This document shows positions 40,401 through 49,192 of a stretch of DNA of 64,000 nt, piece after piece. Every line of letters begins with the position of its first letter. Positions within the stretch are counted from its first letter, which is position 1. Source of the stretch: Micromonospora phaseoli. GTDB taxonomy: Bacteria; Actinomycetota; Actinomycetes; Mycobacteriales; Micromonosporaceae. The position numbers and the translations under genes were made by a program. The stretch spans positions 335,566 through 399,565 of the forward strand of contig NZ_FNYV01000006.1 in the NCBI RefSeq assembly GCF_900109115.1, read 5' to 3'. Under the pieces are notes generated by a model. It saw nothing but the letters and a program-made list of their open reading frames with translations. It was not told the origin of the DNA and ran no database searches.

Positions 40401-41359
40401 CCCGGGCCGTCACGCATTGCCGGCCGGACGGCCGGCGAGTCCGGCGCGGCACCCGTGCCGTGCGCCGGGTGCTGCTCGGCGCTGCGCTGGCGGTGCTGCT
40501 GGCGAGCGCGTCAGCGGTGCCGGCGACGGCCGCCGACCCGGGTGCCGAGTGCCCACCGGCCCAGCCGAACTGCAACGTCTGGGACGACGACCCGGGCACC
40601 CCCGGTGGTGGCGACAACGGCGGCGGGGACGGCGGGGACAACAACGGCGGGGGCGGCGGCGGGGGCTGCCAGTGGAACGGCCGCACCATCCCCTGCTACG
40701 ACGACGTGCTCGGTTGGTTCGACAACAGCATCGGCTGCTACTACAAGCTCGCCGAGCCCCAGCCGGAGGCGCCCGAGGGCCAGCAGTGGTACGTGCGCAG
40801 CTGCGTCGACGGCGCGCTCGGCGACAGCCGCGTCGTGCCGCTGGACGAGCCGCCGCCCGGCTTCGGCGCCCCGCCCGACCCGGAGGAGTTGGCCCGCCGG
40901 GCGTTCGCCTCGATCAGCCTGCTGGCGCCCCGCGCCGCGGTCGCACCGCGCAAGTCCGTCGGCCCCGGGCTGGTCGGCCTGCCGGTCTGGATGTGGGCCA
41001 GCCGGGGCGAGAACTACTTCGGCCCGCTGAGCGCCTCCGCCTCGGACCGGGGCCTGACAGTGACGATCCGGGCGGAGGTCGACCGGGCCGTCTGGGACAT
41101 GGGCAACGGCGACAAGGTCACCTGCACCGGGCCCGGCACCCCGTACGACCCCAGGGGCCAGCATGCCGGCCGGCCCTCGCCGGACTGCGGCTACCGCAAC
41201 GGCTACCAGGAGGCCAGGACGTACGAGGTCCAGGCGACCACGCACTGGTCCGTCACCTGGACCAGCACCGGTGGCGAGAGCGGCAACATCCCCGGGGTCA
41301 CCCGCACCACCGGCACCGTCGAGATCCAGATCAACGAGCTTCAGGTGGTGACCCGGTGA
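40394..41359 (+). CDS. Secreted Gly-rich protein of the Tad locus
   Basis: A 321-residue exported protein with signal peptide to about residue 47, then a low-complexity Gly/Asp/Asn stretch (residues 66-90) and a cysteine-containing globular part (QWNGRTIPCYDD). The rest has Trp/Gly-rich beta sequence, for example GLPVWMWASRGENYFGP, and a C-terminal immunoglobulin-like region where WDMGNGDKVTC resembles PKD-type folds. I cannot assign a function. GTG 40394 overlaps the previous stop. The same arrangement (lipoprotein, secreted beta protein, SAF protein) suggests pilus-associated surface factors. Confidence 0.65.
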   Translation: MLTRAVTHCRPDGRRVRRGTRAVRRVLLGAALAVLLASASAVPATAADPGAECPPAQPNCNVWDDDPGTPGGGDNGGGDGGDNNGGGGGGGCQWNGRTIPCYDDVLGWFDNSIGCYYKLAEPQPEAPEGQQWYVRSCVDGALGDSRVVPLDEPPPGFGAPPDPEELARRAFASISLLAPRAAVAPRKSVGPGLVGLPVWMWASRGENYFGPLSASASDRGLTVTIRAEVDRAVWDMGNGDKVTCTGPGTPYDPRGQHAGRPSPDCGYRNGYQEARTYEVQATTHWSVTWTSTGGESGNIPGVTRTTGTVEIQINELQVVTR

Positions 41360-41417
41360 GCGCGAGGAGTGAGCCGGTCCTGCGAGCCCCGCAACCGCGA
41401 ACGAAAGGTGGGGACCG

Positions 41418-42077
41418 ATGAGTGTGGCGACCCGTGACGCAACCCCTCCGGTGGACGCGCCGGTCGCCCCGCCCCGAGTGGTCCGGCAACGCCGGGTACG
41501 CCCCGGACTGCTCGGCCTCGCCGTCCTGCTGATCGCCCTCGGCGGGCTGGGTTCCGCGTTCGCGGTCACCTCGGTCCGGGCGACCGGCAGCTACCTGGCG
41601 GTGGCCCGCGCGGTCGAGGTCGGCAGCGTGGTACGCGCCGACGACCTGGTGTCGGTGCAGGTGGCCGGTGGTCAGGGGCTCGCTCCGGTGCCGGCCGGCC
41701 GACTCGCCGACGTGATCGGCATGCGGGCCGCCGTCGCGCTCGCCCCCGGAACGCTGCTGACCATGGCGCAGCTCACCGACGACCCGCTGCTCGGCCCCGG
41801 TCAGCAGCAGCTCGCCCTCGGGCTGCGCGCGGCCCAGGTGCCGGCGCCGAAGCTGCGTCCCGGCGACGAGGTGCTGCTGGTCAGCACCCCGAGCAACGAC
41901 GACAGTGGGCCCGCCTCCGGCGCCACCCGGTTCACCGCCACCGTCACCGACGCCGTCAGCACCGACGGCCGGGACGAGGTCGTGGTCTACCTGGCGCTCG
42001 CCGTCCGCGACGTGCCGGCCGTGGTGGCGCTGGCCGCGCAGGACCGGATCGCGGTCGTGCTGACCAAGGCGGCCTGA
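41418..42077 (+). CDS. SAF-domain protein, CpaB/RcpC-like
   Basis: A 219-residue membrane-anchored protein. A basic N-terminus and one transmembrane helix (about residues 28-52) precede a SAF domain (YLAVARAVEVGSVVRADDLVSVQV), the module that in CpaB/RcpC proteins binds murein or glycans at the pilus exit. The rest carries the second conserved region LRPGDEVLLVSTP. Three bases separate it from the next gene. Family assignment is firm; the CpaB role in actinobacteria is inferred. Confidence 0.88.
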   Translation: MSVATRDATPPVDAPVAPPRVVRQRRVRPGLLGLAVLLIALGGLGSAFAVTSVRATGSYLAVARAVEVGSVVRADDLVSVQVAGGQGLAPVPAGRLADVIGMRAAVALAPGTLLTMAQLTDDPLLGPGQQQLALGLRAAQVPAPKLRPGDEVLLVSTPSNDDSGPASGATRFTATVTDAVSTDGRDEVVVYLALAVRDVPAVVALAAQDRIAVVLTKAA

Positions 42078-42080
42078 AGT

Positions 42081-42881
42081 ATGGCGATCGTCGCGCTGGT
42101 CTCGGCCAAGGGCTCGCCCGGCGTCACCACCACCGCGCTGGCCTGCGCGCTGAGCTGGCACCGGCGACTGATCCTCGCCGAGTGCGACCCGGCGGGCGGC
42201 TCGGTCCTCGCCGGCTACCTCGGCGGCGCGCTCGACGGCCCGCGGGGCATCGGCGAACTGGCCGTCGGTGAGCTGCGCGACGGCAACCTGGAGAGCGCGT
42301 TCTGGTCGCAGCTGGTCGACCTGGACGCACCGAGACGCGAGCGGCTGCTGCTGCCCGGGGTGGTCGACCCGGCCCAGGCGGGCAGCATCACCCCGCTCTG
42401 GCAGCGGTTCGCCGACTTCTTCACCAGCCTGGAACGCGGCGACCCGCCGTACGACGTGATCGTCGACTGTGGCCGTCTGCAGGTGCTCGGCCCACCCTGG
42501 CCGCTGCTGCGCGCCGCCTCGGTGGTGCTGGTGGTGACCCGGGCACAACTGCCCGACCTGTCCGGCACCCGGGCGATGCTCCGCAGCATCGAACGCGACT
42601 TCGCCGAGCATCGGGTACCGCCGGGCACGCTACGACTGCTGCTGGTCGGCGACGGCCATGGCAAGAGCGAGATCAGCAAGGCACTCCGGATGCCGGTGAT
42701 CGCCCGGCTGCCGCACGACCCGCGTACCGCCGGGGTGCTCAGCCTGGGCGGAACCGTACGGGCCGGACGGCCGTTGCTGCGCGCGGCGCGCGGGCTGGAG
42801 GTGCCGATCGGGACGCTGCTGGAGCGCCGCCGGGCCCGGCTGGCGTGGCCGGTGTCGCAGGGGGTGCCGGATGCGATTTGA
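42081..42881 (+). CDS. TadZ/CpaE-like ParA-family ATPase
   Basis: A 266-residue MinD/ParA-type ATPase. The deviant Walker A is KGSPGVTTTALA near residues 10-21; the ECDPAGG segment is switch I and YDVIVDCGRL Walker B. No receiver domain is present, unlike CpaE of proteobacteria. Such proteins place the Tad apparatus at the cell pole. Overlaps the TadA gene by 11 bases. Likely localisation factor for the pilus. Confidence 0.85.
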   Translation: MAIVALVSAKGSPGVTTTALACALSWHRRLILAECDPAGGSVLAGYLGGALDGPRGIGELAVGELRDGNLESAFWSQLVDLDAPRRERLLLPGVVDPAQAGSITPLWQRFADFFTSLERGDPPYDVIVDCGRLQVLGPPWPLLRAASVVLVVTRAQLPDLSGTRAMLRSIERDFAEHRVPPGTLRLLLVGDGHGKSEISKALRMPVIARLPHDPRTAGVLSLGGTVRAGRPLLRAARGLEVPIGTLLERRRARLAWPVSQGVPDAI

Positions 42882-44403
42882 AGCGGTCTCGTCCGACCCG
42901 CGCCGACAGCCACCCGGAGCCACCTCGACGGCCCCACCGCTGCCTCCCGCCAACGGCCGGCACCATCCCGCGCCGGACCCGGTGCCCGTGGTGGCGACGC
43001 CACCGGCACCACCGCCCCGGCCACGGGTGGATTTCCAGGTGGTCCGCGAGCTTCGCCGGCAGCTGAGCGAGCGGCTGACCCGATGGCAGCGTGGCCGGGA
43101 GTTCAGCGTCGACGAGGAGGACGTCGAGCGGGCCCGGCTCGCGGTCGAGCTGGTCGCCGAGTACGCCGACGCGGTGCGCCGGGCCGGCACCCCGATGGCC
43201 GCCGGCGCGGAACGCCTGCTGCTCGACCAGGTCACCGCCGAACTGGCCGGCCTCGGCCGGCTGCAGACGCTGCTCGTCGACGACACCATCGAGGAGGTGC
43301 ACATCCTCGGCTGCGACCAGGTGCGCATCACCCGGCACGGCGGTGGCGTCGACTGGGCCGAGCCCATCGCCGACAGCGACGACGAGCTGGTGGAGATCCT
43401 CCAGGCGGCGGCCCGCCGGGCCGGCGCGACCGAACGCTCGCTGTCCACCTCGAAGCCCACCCTCGACCTGCAACTGCCCGACGGCAGCCGGCTGGCCGCG
43501 GTGTTCCTGGTCAGCCACCGCCCGTACGCGGTGATCCGCAAGCACAACACCCTGGAGGTGACCCTGGACGACCTGGCCGGCGCCCGCGGCGACCTCGACG
43601 AGATGGTCGACCCGCTGCTGCGCGACTTCCTCCGGGCGTCCATGCGGGCCGGGCTGAACATCATGGTCGCCGGGCTGGCCGGTGCCGGCAAGACCACCGT
43701 GATCCGGGCGCTGATGAGCGAGATCCCGCCCGACGAGCCGTACGTGCTGCTGGAGGAGAGCCGCGAGCTGCTGCCGGCCCGCCGGGGCGACCGGCACCGC
43801 GCGGTGATGAGCTTCGAGTCCCGGGAGGGGCACGGCGAACGCGGACCGGACGGCCGCCCGGCCGGCGAGGTGAGCATCGCCGACCTGATCCCGGTCTCGC
43901 TGCGGATGGGTGTGCTGCGGATCATCGTCGGTGAGGTTCGCTCCCGGGAGATCGTGCCGATGCTCCAGGCGATGACCACCAGTCGGGGCTCGATGTGCAC
44001 GATCCACGCCCGTACGCCGGCCGGGGTGAGTGAGCGGATCATCGAGCTGGCGCTGGCGCACGGCCGGGAGATGACCGTCGACCAGGCCCGCCGGATGGCC
44101 GGCAACGCACTCGACCTCATCGTCTATGTCACCGTCGACGACGAGACCGGCATCGGCGGGCGCAAGCACCGCTTCGTCTCGCACGTCGAGGAGGTGCTGG
44201 GCGTCGGCGAGAGCAGCCGGATCACCACCACGCAGGTGTTCGGCCCGGGGCCGGACGGCCGGGCGGTGCCCCGGCACCTGCCCGAACGGGTCCGGGACCA
44301 GTTGTTGCGGGTGGGCTACGACGCCCGGCTGCTGAGCCGCTGGATCGAGGCCGGCCAGGGTGCCTGGCGCCGACCCCGGCAGACCCGACTCGGTCGGCGG
44401 TGA
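42871..44403 (+). CDS. TadA/CpaF secretion ATPase
   Basis: A 510-residue VirB11-like ATPase that drives assembly and retraction of Tad pili. After an unstructured Pro-rich first 60 residues, the N-terminal domain has VHILGCDQVRI. Walker A is GLAGAGKTTVIRAL, the Asp box LLEESRELL, Walker B RIIVGEVRSREIVPML and the His box CTIHARTP. All are TadA-type. Start ATG 42871 overlaps the TadZ gene; TadB and TadC genes follow. Confidence 0.93.
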   Translation: MRFEAVSSDPRRQPPGATSTAPPLPPANGRHHPAPDPVPVVATPPAPPPRPRVDFQVVRELRRQLSERLTRWQRGREFSVDEEDVERARLAVELVAEYADAVRRAGTPMAAGAERLLLDQVTAELAGLGRLQTLLVDDTIEEVHILGCDQVRITRHGGGVDWAEPIADSDDELVEILQAAARRAGATERSLSTSKPTLDLQLPDGSRLAAVFLVSHRPYAVIRKHNTLEVTLDDLAGARGDLDEMVDPLLRDFLRASMRAGLNIMVAGLAGAGKTTVIRALMSEIPPDEPYVLLEESRELLPARRGDRHRAVMSFESREGHGERGPDGRPAGEVSIADLIPVSLRMGVLRIIVGEVRSREIVPMLQAMTTSRGSMCTIHARTPAGVSERIIELALAHGREMTVDQARRMAGNALDLIVYVTVDDETGIGGRKHRFVSHVEEVLGVGESSRITTTQVFGPGPDGRAVPRHLPERVRDQLLRVGYDARLLSRWIEAGQGAWRRPRQTRLGRR

Positions 44404-44407
44404 GGCC

Positions 44408-45310
44408 ATGGGTACGAACATCGAAGTGATCGCCGTGATCTCCGGGGCGGCCTGCGTGGCCGGCCTGGTGCTGGCGATCGTCGCGCTGGTCGGCACCCGT
44501 CGGCCACCCGGTCCGGCACCCGGCGCCGGCCCCGGGCTCGAACGGCTCTGGCGCGGCTCCGGCAGCACCGAGCGCGAGCAGCGGGCGCACCAGGCGCTGC
44601 TGCTCGGCGCAGTGGTCGCCGGCGCGCTGGCCTTCCTGCTGACCGGCCTGCCCGTGGTCGGGCTGCTGGTCGCGGTGGCGGTGCCCGGCACCCCGTGGCT
44701 GTTCTCGGTGGGCCGGGCCGAGCAGCGGGCGATCGCCCGGATCGAGGCGGTCGGTGAGTGGACCCGCCGGCTCAAGGACGTCTCCGCCACCGGGCAGGGG
44801 CTCCAGCAGGCGATCATCGGTACGGTCGCCACGGCACCGGAGGAGATCCAGGAGGAGGTACGCCTGCTCGCCGCCCGGCTCCAGGCCGGCTGGCTGGCCC
44901 GCGCCGCCCTGCTGGCCTTCGCCGACGAGATCGGCGACCCGGTCTGCGACCAGGTGGTCGCGGCGCTCATCCTCCACCTCAGCGACCGGGGTGAGCGGCT
45001 CGGCGACGTGCTGGGCTCCATCGCCTCGGCCGCCGCGGCCGAGGTCGCCACTCGACGGGAGATCGAGGCCAAGCGCACCCAGCCCCGGTTCGCGGTCCGC
45101 TTCCTCACCGGGATGACGCTGGCCACCATCGCGTACGGGCTGCTGAACCGCGAGTACGTCCAGCCGTACGACACGCCGTTCGGTCAGCTGGTGATGGCGG
45201 TGCTCGGCGCCGCCTTCGTGGCCCTGCTGGCCTGGGTGCGTTCGATGAGTCAGCCGCCCCGGCCGGCCCGGTTCCTGCCGGCTCCCGATCACAGCGAGGT
45301 GGTGGCGTGA
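44408..45310 (+). CDS. TadB-like inner membrane platform protein
   Basis: A 300-residue membrane protein with helices near residues 8-28, 67-90 (two close segments), 240-255 and 262-282. The cytosolic T2SSF-like domain lies between, with EWTRRLKDVSATGQGLQQA and LILHLSDRGERLGDVLGSIA motifs. ATG 44408 follows GAGG. Its stop overlaps the TadC GTG (GTGA). It should form the platform on which TadA acts. Confidence 0.88.
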   Translation: MGTNIEVIAVISGAACVAGLVLAIVALVGTRRPPGPAPGAGPGLERLWRGSGSTEREQRAHQALLLGAVVAGALAFLLTGLPVVGLLVAVAVPGTPWLFSVGRAEQRAIARIEAVGEWTRRLKDVSATGQGLQQAIIGTVATAPEEIQEEVRLLAARLQAGWLARAALLAFADEIGDPVCDQVVAALILHLSDRGERLGDVLGSIASAAAAEVATRREIEAKRTQPRFAVRFLTGMTLATIAYGLLNREYVQPYDTPFGQLVMAVLGAAFVALLAWVRSMSQPPRPARFLPAPDHSEVVA

Positions 45311-46170
45311 ACCTGCACCTCACCCTCGCCGTCGTCGCCGGGGCCACCGTCGGCCTGGGTCTCTTCCTGGTGGTCCGCGAGCTGGTGCCGGCGACCCCCG
45401 CGCTCGGCCCGGCGCTGCGCCGGCTGCACCAGCCGCCGGGAGCCGCCCGGACGGCTACCGCGAACCGGCGCCTGGAGTGGCTCACCGAGCTGGCCCGCTG
45501 GCTGCGTCCACCGCACCGGCAGCTGGCGTTACTCGACCGCACGCCCGAGCAGTACGCGCTCTCGCTGCTGCTGTCGGCCCTGATCGGGTTGTCCGCACCG
45601 GCCCTGCTCAGCGTCACGCTCCTCGCGGTCGGCATCTCGTTGCCGCTGGCCGTGCCGGTCCTGGGCAGTCTCGGGCTGGCGCTGCTCTGCGCGCTGGTGG
45701 CGCACCGGGCCGTGTTGACCAGGGCCGACGCCGCGCGGGACGAGTTCCGCCAGGCCGTCTGCACCTACCTGGACCTGGTCGCGTTGCAGTTGTCCGCGGC
45801 ACACGGCCCGGTGCAGTCGCTGGAGCGGGCGGCGGCGATCTGCGAGGGCTGGGTCTTCGACCGGATCTCGGAGGCACTGCGGATGGCCCAGATGCAGATG
45901 CACTCCCCCTGGGACGAGCTGCGCGATCTCGCCGACCGGATCGGCATCCCGGAGCTGGGCGACGTGGGCGCGATCATGCGCTCCTCCGGGAGCGAGGGCG
46001 CGCAGGTGCACGAGACCCTGCGCAGCCGGGCCGACTCGCTGCGCGACCAGATCCGCACCGACAACCTGGCCCGGGCCGAGGGGGTGACCAGCCGCCTCGA
46101 CATCCCCGGTGCGCTGCTGGTCTTCGTCCTGCTCGGCTTCGCCATCTACCCGTTCCTGGCCCGCCTCTAG
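45307..46170 (+). CDS. TadC-like inner membrane platform protein
   Basis: A 287-residue relative of TadB. Helices at about residues 4-25, 80-105, 110-138 and 262-285 flank a T2SSF domain with CTYLDLVALQLSAAHGPVQSLERAA and MRSSGSEGAQVHETLRSRADSLRDQI. GTG 45307 overlaps TadB by four bases. Together with TadB it completes the membrane platform. Followed after 28 bases by the small Flp-like gene. Confidence 0.9.
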   Translation: MNLHLTLAVVAGATVGLGLFLVVRELVPATPALGPALRRLHQPPGAARTATANRRLEWLTELARWLRPPHRQLALLDRTPEQYALSLLLSALIGLSAPALLSVTLLAVGISLPLAVPVLGSLGLALLCALVAHRAVLTRADAARDEFRQAVCTYLDLVALQLSAAHGPVQSLERAAAICEGWVFDRISEALRMAQMQMHSPWDELRDLADRIGIPELGDVGAIMRSSGSEGAQVHETLRSRADSLRDQIRTDNLARAEGVTSRLDIPGALLVFVLLGFAIYPFLARL

Positions 46171-46198
46171 GCCGACCCCGAGTAAAAGGAGCCCCCGA

Positions 46199-46402
46199 AT
46201 GTCCGTCCTCACCTATGTACACGTCGCGCTGCGTGTGCGGCTGGCGGAGCTGCGCGGCGATCGCGGCGACAGCCCGGTACCGACCGCTGTGATCATCTTC
46301 GGCCTGGTGGCCGTGGCGATGGCGGTGACCGCCGCCGCCCTCGGCGCGGCAAACGACTGGATGGACAAGATCCCCGCGCCCCAGGACCCGGTGGACGACT
46401 GA
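46199..46402 (+). CDS. Small Flp-like single-helix protein
   Basis: A 67-residue protein that may be the pilin subunit. A basic amphipathic N-terminus (RLAELRGDRGDS) precedes one long helix, VPTAVIIFGLVAVAMAVTAAALGAA, and a short acidic tail. The position of RGDSPVPTAVIIFG relative to the helix parallels the RGATAVEYxLI processing site of Flp pilins, but the canonical Glu and Tyr are absent. AAGGAG lies eight bases upstream. If not the pilin it is a pseudopilin or assembly factor. Confidence 0.6.
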   Translation: MSVLTYVHVALRVRLAELRGDRGDSPVPTAVIIFGLVAVAMAVTAAALGAANDWMDKIPAPQDPVDD

Positions 46403-46405
46403 CCG

Positions 46406-46849
46406 ATGCGCCGTCCCCACTCCGCTGGCTGGTGCCGGGTGTTCACCGCCATCCGGCGCCTCCGGCTGCCCGGCGACGGGGAGCGGGGCGGCAATCCGGT
46501 CGAGCTGGCGGTGGCGCTACCGGCGATCCTGGTGATGCTCTTCGCCTCGATCCAGGTCGCCGTCGTGTTCGTCGCCCGGTCCACCGCGCTCAACGCGGCG
46601 CAGAGCGGGGTCAACGCCCAGCGGCTCCACCAGGCCCCGGCGGGTGCCGGCGAGGATCGCGCCACCAGGTTCCTGCGGGCCGCCGGGGACTGGCTGGTCG
46701 GCTGGGACGACCCGGGCCCGAGCTGCGTCGCCACAGCTACCGACGTGACCTGCACGGTGACCGGCCGGTCCCTCTCGGTCGTGCCGGGAGTCAGCTTCTC
46801 CGTCCGACAGACAGCGCACGGAACGGTGGAACGATGGACCGCACCATGA
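46406..46849 (+). CDS. TadE-like minor pseudopilin
   Basis: A 147-residue TadE-family protein. GGNPVELAVALPAILVMLFASIQVAVVF at about residues 28-55 is the TadE N-terminal helix with the conserved Glu after the predicted cleavage site. The extracellular part has two Cys (SCVATATDVTCTV) that could form a disulfide. Starts three bases after the Flp-like stop. It overlaps the next gene by 16 bases. Minor pilin or assembly initiator. Confidence 0.88.
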   Translation: MRRPHSAGWCRVFTAIRRLRLPGDGERGGNPVELAVALPAILVMLFASIQVAVVFVARSTALNAAQSGVNAQRLHQAPAGAGEDRATRFLRAAGDWLVGWDDPGPSCVATATDVTCTVTGRSLSVVPGVSFSVRQTAHGTVERWTAP

Positions 46850-47298
46850 GCCGGGGCTCGGTCTCGATCGAGGTCGCGGTGCTGGCACCGGCCCTCGTGG
46901 CGCTGATGGTGCTGGCCGGCGTGGCCGGGCGTACCGCGATCGCCACCGAGGCGCTGGAGGCCGCCGCACACGACGCGGCCCGGGCCGCCTCGATCTCCCG
47001 GGACGCCCCCACCGCCCGCCGGGAGGCCCGGCAGGCGGCCCGCAACCAGCTCGACTGGCGGGGCGTGTCCTGCTCCGGCGCACCGCAGGTGACCTTCCGC
47101 GGCTCGGTCGGCGGCCGGTCCACCACCTTCAACCGGGCCTTCAGCAGCGCCGTCGGGCAGGACGCCACGGTCACCGTCGAGATCGCCTGCACCGTCTCCT
47201 ACGCCGACATCAAACTGCCCGCGCTGAAGATGCCGGACGGAAGCCGGATCACCGCGTCGTTCACCTCGCCGCTGGACCGCTACCGGAGTCGGGGATGA
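46834..47298 (+). CDS. TadE/TadF-like minor pseudopilin
   Basis: A 154-residue protein with RGSVSIEVAVLAPALVALMVLAG near its N-terminus, the TadE/F signature with the Glu at the processing site. The extracellular domain again has Cys residues (VSCSGAP, EIACTV). ATG 46834 has GGTGG upstream; ATG 46846, which forms ATGA with the previous stop, is the other possible start. A second minor pilin in the same operon. Confidence 0.85.
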   Translation: MDRTMSRGSVSIEVAVLAPALVALMVLAGVAGRTAIATEALEAAAHDAARAASISRDAPTARREARQAARNQLDWRGVSCSGAPQVTFRGSVGGRSTTFNRAFSSAVGQDATVTVEIACTVSYADIKLPALKMPDGSRITASFTSPLDRYRSRG

Positions 47299-47720
47299 CG
47301 GCCGGAGGCGGCGACACCGGACGGGTGAGCATCTTCCTCGCCGTCGCCATGGTCGGCGTACTGGCCATCATCGGCATGGCGTTCGACGGCGCGGGGCAGC
47401 TCCGGACGCTGCAACGCGCCGAGAACCTGGCCGCCGAGGCGGCCCGTGCGGGCGGACAGGCAATCGACCGGGCGACCGCGATCGAGGGCGGGCCCAAGCG
47501 GATCAACAAGCCCCAGGCCCGCCGGGCCGTCCGGGACTATCTGACCGCCGCCGGGGCCAGCAGCCACACGGTCAGCTTCCCGGTGGTCGACGGCGAAACC
47601 CACATCCGGGTACGCGTCTCGGTCACCTACGACCGGGCCATGCTCGGCCTCTTCGGCTTCTCCAACACCGTCACCGTTTCCGGTGAAGCGACCGCGCGGG
47701 CGCTGACCGGGGCCCCCTAG
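47295..47720 (+). CDS. TadG-like pilus protein (short form)
   Basis: A 141-residue protein with DTGRVSIFLAVAMVGVLAIIGMAFDGAGQL at the N-terminus, the Flp pilus-assembly TadG-like transmembrane motif. Full TadG proteins are several hundred residues with a von Willebrand domain; this one ends after a small beta domain (HIRVRVSVTYDRAML). ATGA overlap with the previous gene. Probably a third pseudopilin rather than a true TadG. Confidence 0.8.
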   Translation: MTAGGGDTGRVSIFLAVAMVGVLAIIGMAFDGAGQLRTLQRAENLAAEAARAGGQAIDRATAIEGGPKRINKPQARRAVRDYLTAAGASSHTVSFPVVDGETHIRVRVSVTYDRAMLGLFGFSNTVTVSGEATARALTGAP

Positions 47721-47735
47721 GGAAGGAAGGTAGCC

Positions 47736-48941
47736 ATGGCCGCATCGGGTGGTACCGCCGTCGTACGGCGGGCCGGTCGGGTGCTGACCGGGTTCGGTGC
47801 GCTGGTCGTACTGATCGGTCTGCTGGTCGGCGGGCCGATCGCGCTGCTGGCCTTCGCCGGCAACCCGCTCCCCGACCACGTACCCACGCTGACCGAGATC
47901 GGCACCACGCTGACCAGCCGCGACGACGGACAGCTCTTCCTGCGGGCACTGGCGATCGTCGGCTGGTTCGGCTGGGCCACCTTCGCCCTCTCCGTCCTGG
48001 TGGAACTAGGTGCGCAGTCGGCGCGCCGGCCGGCTCCCCGCCTGCCCGGCATGGGCCGGCAGCAACGGGCCGCCGCCGCGCTGGTCGGGTCGGTCGCACT
48101 GATCCTGGCCGCCAGTCCGGCCGCCGCGGCTGCCACCACGGCCTACGCCGGCCCGACGTATGCGACCCCGGCCACCCCGAGCGTCGCGCTCGCACCGGCA
48201 ACGGCACCCGTGCTGGCGGCGGACCCGTTGGCGACGGGCCCGCTGACGGCCGAGCCGTTGGTGGCGGCGCGGGCGGACCGGGCCACGACGCCCGCCGCCG
48301 CGCCGGTGTACCAGGTTGCCAAGGGCGACTACCTCGGTGGGGTCGCCGACCGGTACCTCGACGACTTCGACGACTACCGGAAGCTGGCCGCGCTCAACAA
48401 GCTGCGCGACCCGGACCAGATCCGCCCCGGCCAACTGATCAAGTTGCCGTCCCAGGCGAAGGACCAGGGTTCCCGGCCGCACGCCACCGGCCGCCTGGTC
48501 GCACCGAAGGCGCGGCCCGCACCCGCGCCGGCGACACCGGAGCGGGCCGGGGACATCCGCCCCACGCCGGGCGGCACGGTCGAGCGGCCCGACGGCACGG
48601 TGGACCGCCCCGACGGCACGGTCGAGCGGCCCGGCTCCGCCACACCCGCACCGGAGCCGGCCACGCCCGAGGGGCCGCAGTCGGCGCCGCCACGCGGTGA
48701 GACGCCGGACGGCCACCCCCCGGTGGTGACAGTGGGTGCGGCCCGGGCCGGCGAACCCGATCGGGTGAACCGTCCGCTCGCCGTCTCCGCCGTACTGGCC
48801 GTGGCCAGCATCGTCGGTGCACAGATCGGCGCGGTCCTCGGCCTGCGCCGCCGGCCGGTGGTGACACGTACCGCAACGGGCCAGCAACCGCAGCTCAACC
48901 TGCCTCGCGAGCTGCCGGCGGGCCGGCACCGCAAGGGCTGA
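47736..48941 (+). CDS. Membrane-anchored LysM-domain protein
   Basis: A 401-residue protein ending the Tad operon. Two N-terminal helices (about 17-40 and 71-88) and a third near 108-128 precede a LysM domain at 190-238 (VYQVAKGDYLGGVADRYL ... IRPGQLIKLP), which binds peptidoglycan. Then comes a Pro-rich linker with a threefold GTVERPDG/GTVDRPDG repeat (about residues 273-293) and a last helix near 348-370 before a basic tail. GGAAGGAAGG lies upstream of ATG 47736. It probably ties the pilus apparatus to the cell wall. Confidence 0.85.
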   Translation: MAASGGTAVVRRAGRVLTGFGALVVLIGLLVGGPIALLAFAGNPLPDHVPTLTEIGTTLTSRDDGQLFLRALAIVGWFGWATFALSVLVELGAQSARRPAPRLPGMGRQQRAAAALVGSVALILAASPAAAAATTAYAGPTYATPATPSVALAPATAPVLAADPLATGPLTAEPLVAARADRATTPAAAPVYQVAKGDYLGGVADRYLDDFDDYRKLAALNKLRDPDQIRPGQLIKLPSQAKDQGSRPHATGRLVAPKARPAPAPATPERAGDIRPTPGGTVERPDGTVDRPDGTVERPGSATPAPEPATPEGPQSAPPRGETPDGHPPVVTVGAARAGEPDRVNRPLAVSAVLAVASIVGAQIGAVLGLRRRPVVTRTATGQQPQLNLPRELPAGRHRKG

Positions 48942-48955
48942 CGGTGCCACGGCCG

Positions 48956-49140
48956 TGCCGCGGAGCACTGTCTTGCCGCGGGGGGCATTGTCCTGCCGCG
49001 GAGCACGGGCGCCGGCAACAGCGGACCCACTCGCCACGAAGCGCGCGACGCCGCCAGGGTCGACACTGGGCGGCACCGCCACGGTCGACACTGGGCGGCA
49101 GCGCCACGGTCGACACTGGGCGGCAGCGCCGCTGTCGAGC
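48956..49140. repeat. Two blocks of short tandem repeats
   Basis: First block: TGCCGCGG recurs at 48956, 48974 and 48994 in units of about 18-20 bp. Second block: a 25-bp unit starting GGTCGACACTGGGCGGCA at 49058, 49083 and 49108, followed by a degraded partial copy. The blocks lie between the LysM gene and the convergent Rieske gene. They may mark transcript ends or repeat instability. Confidence 0.75.
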
Positions 49141-49192
49141 TGACAGCACAGACGGATCACGTCACCGGACCGTGGTCGGCCGCCGAGTCGAA

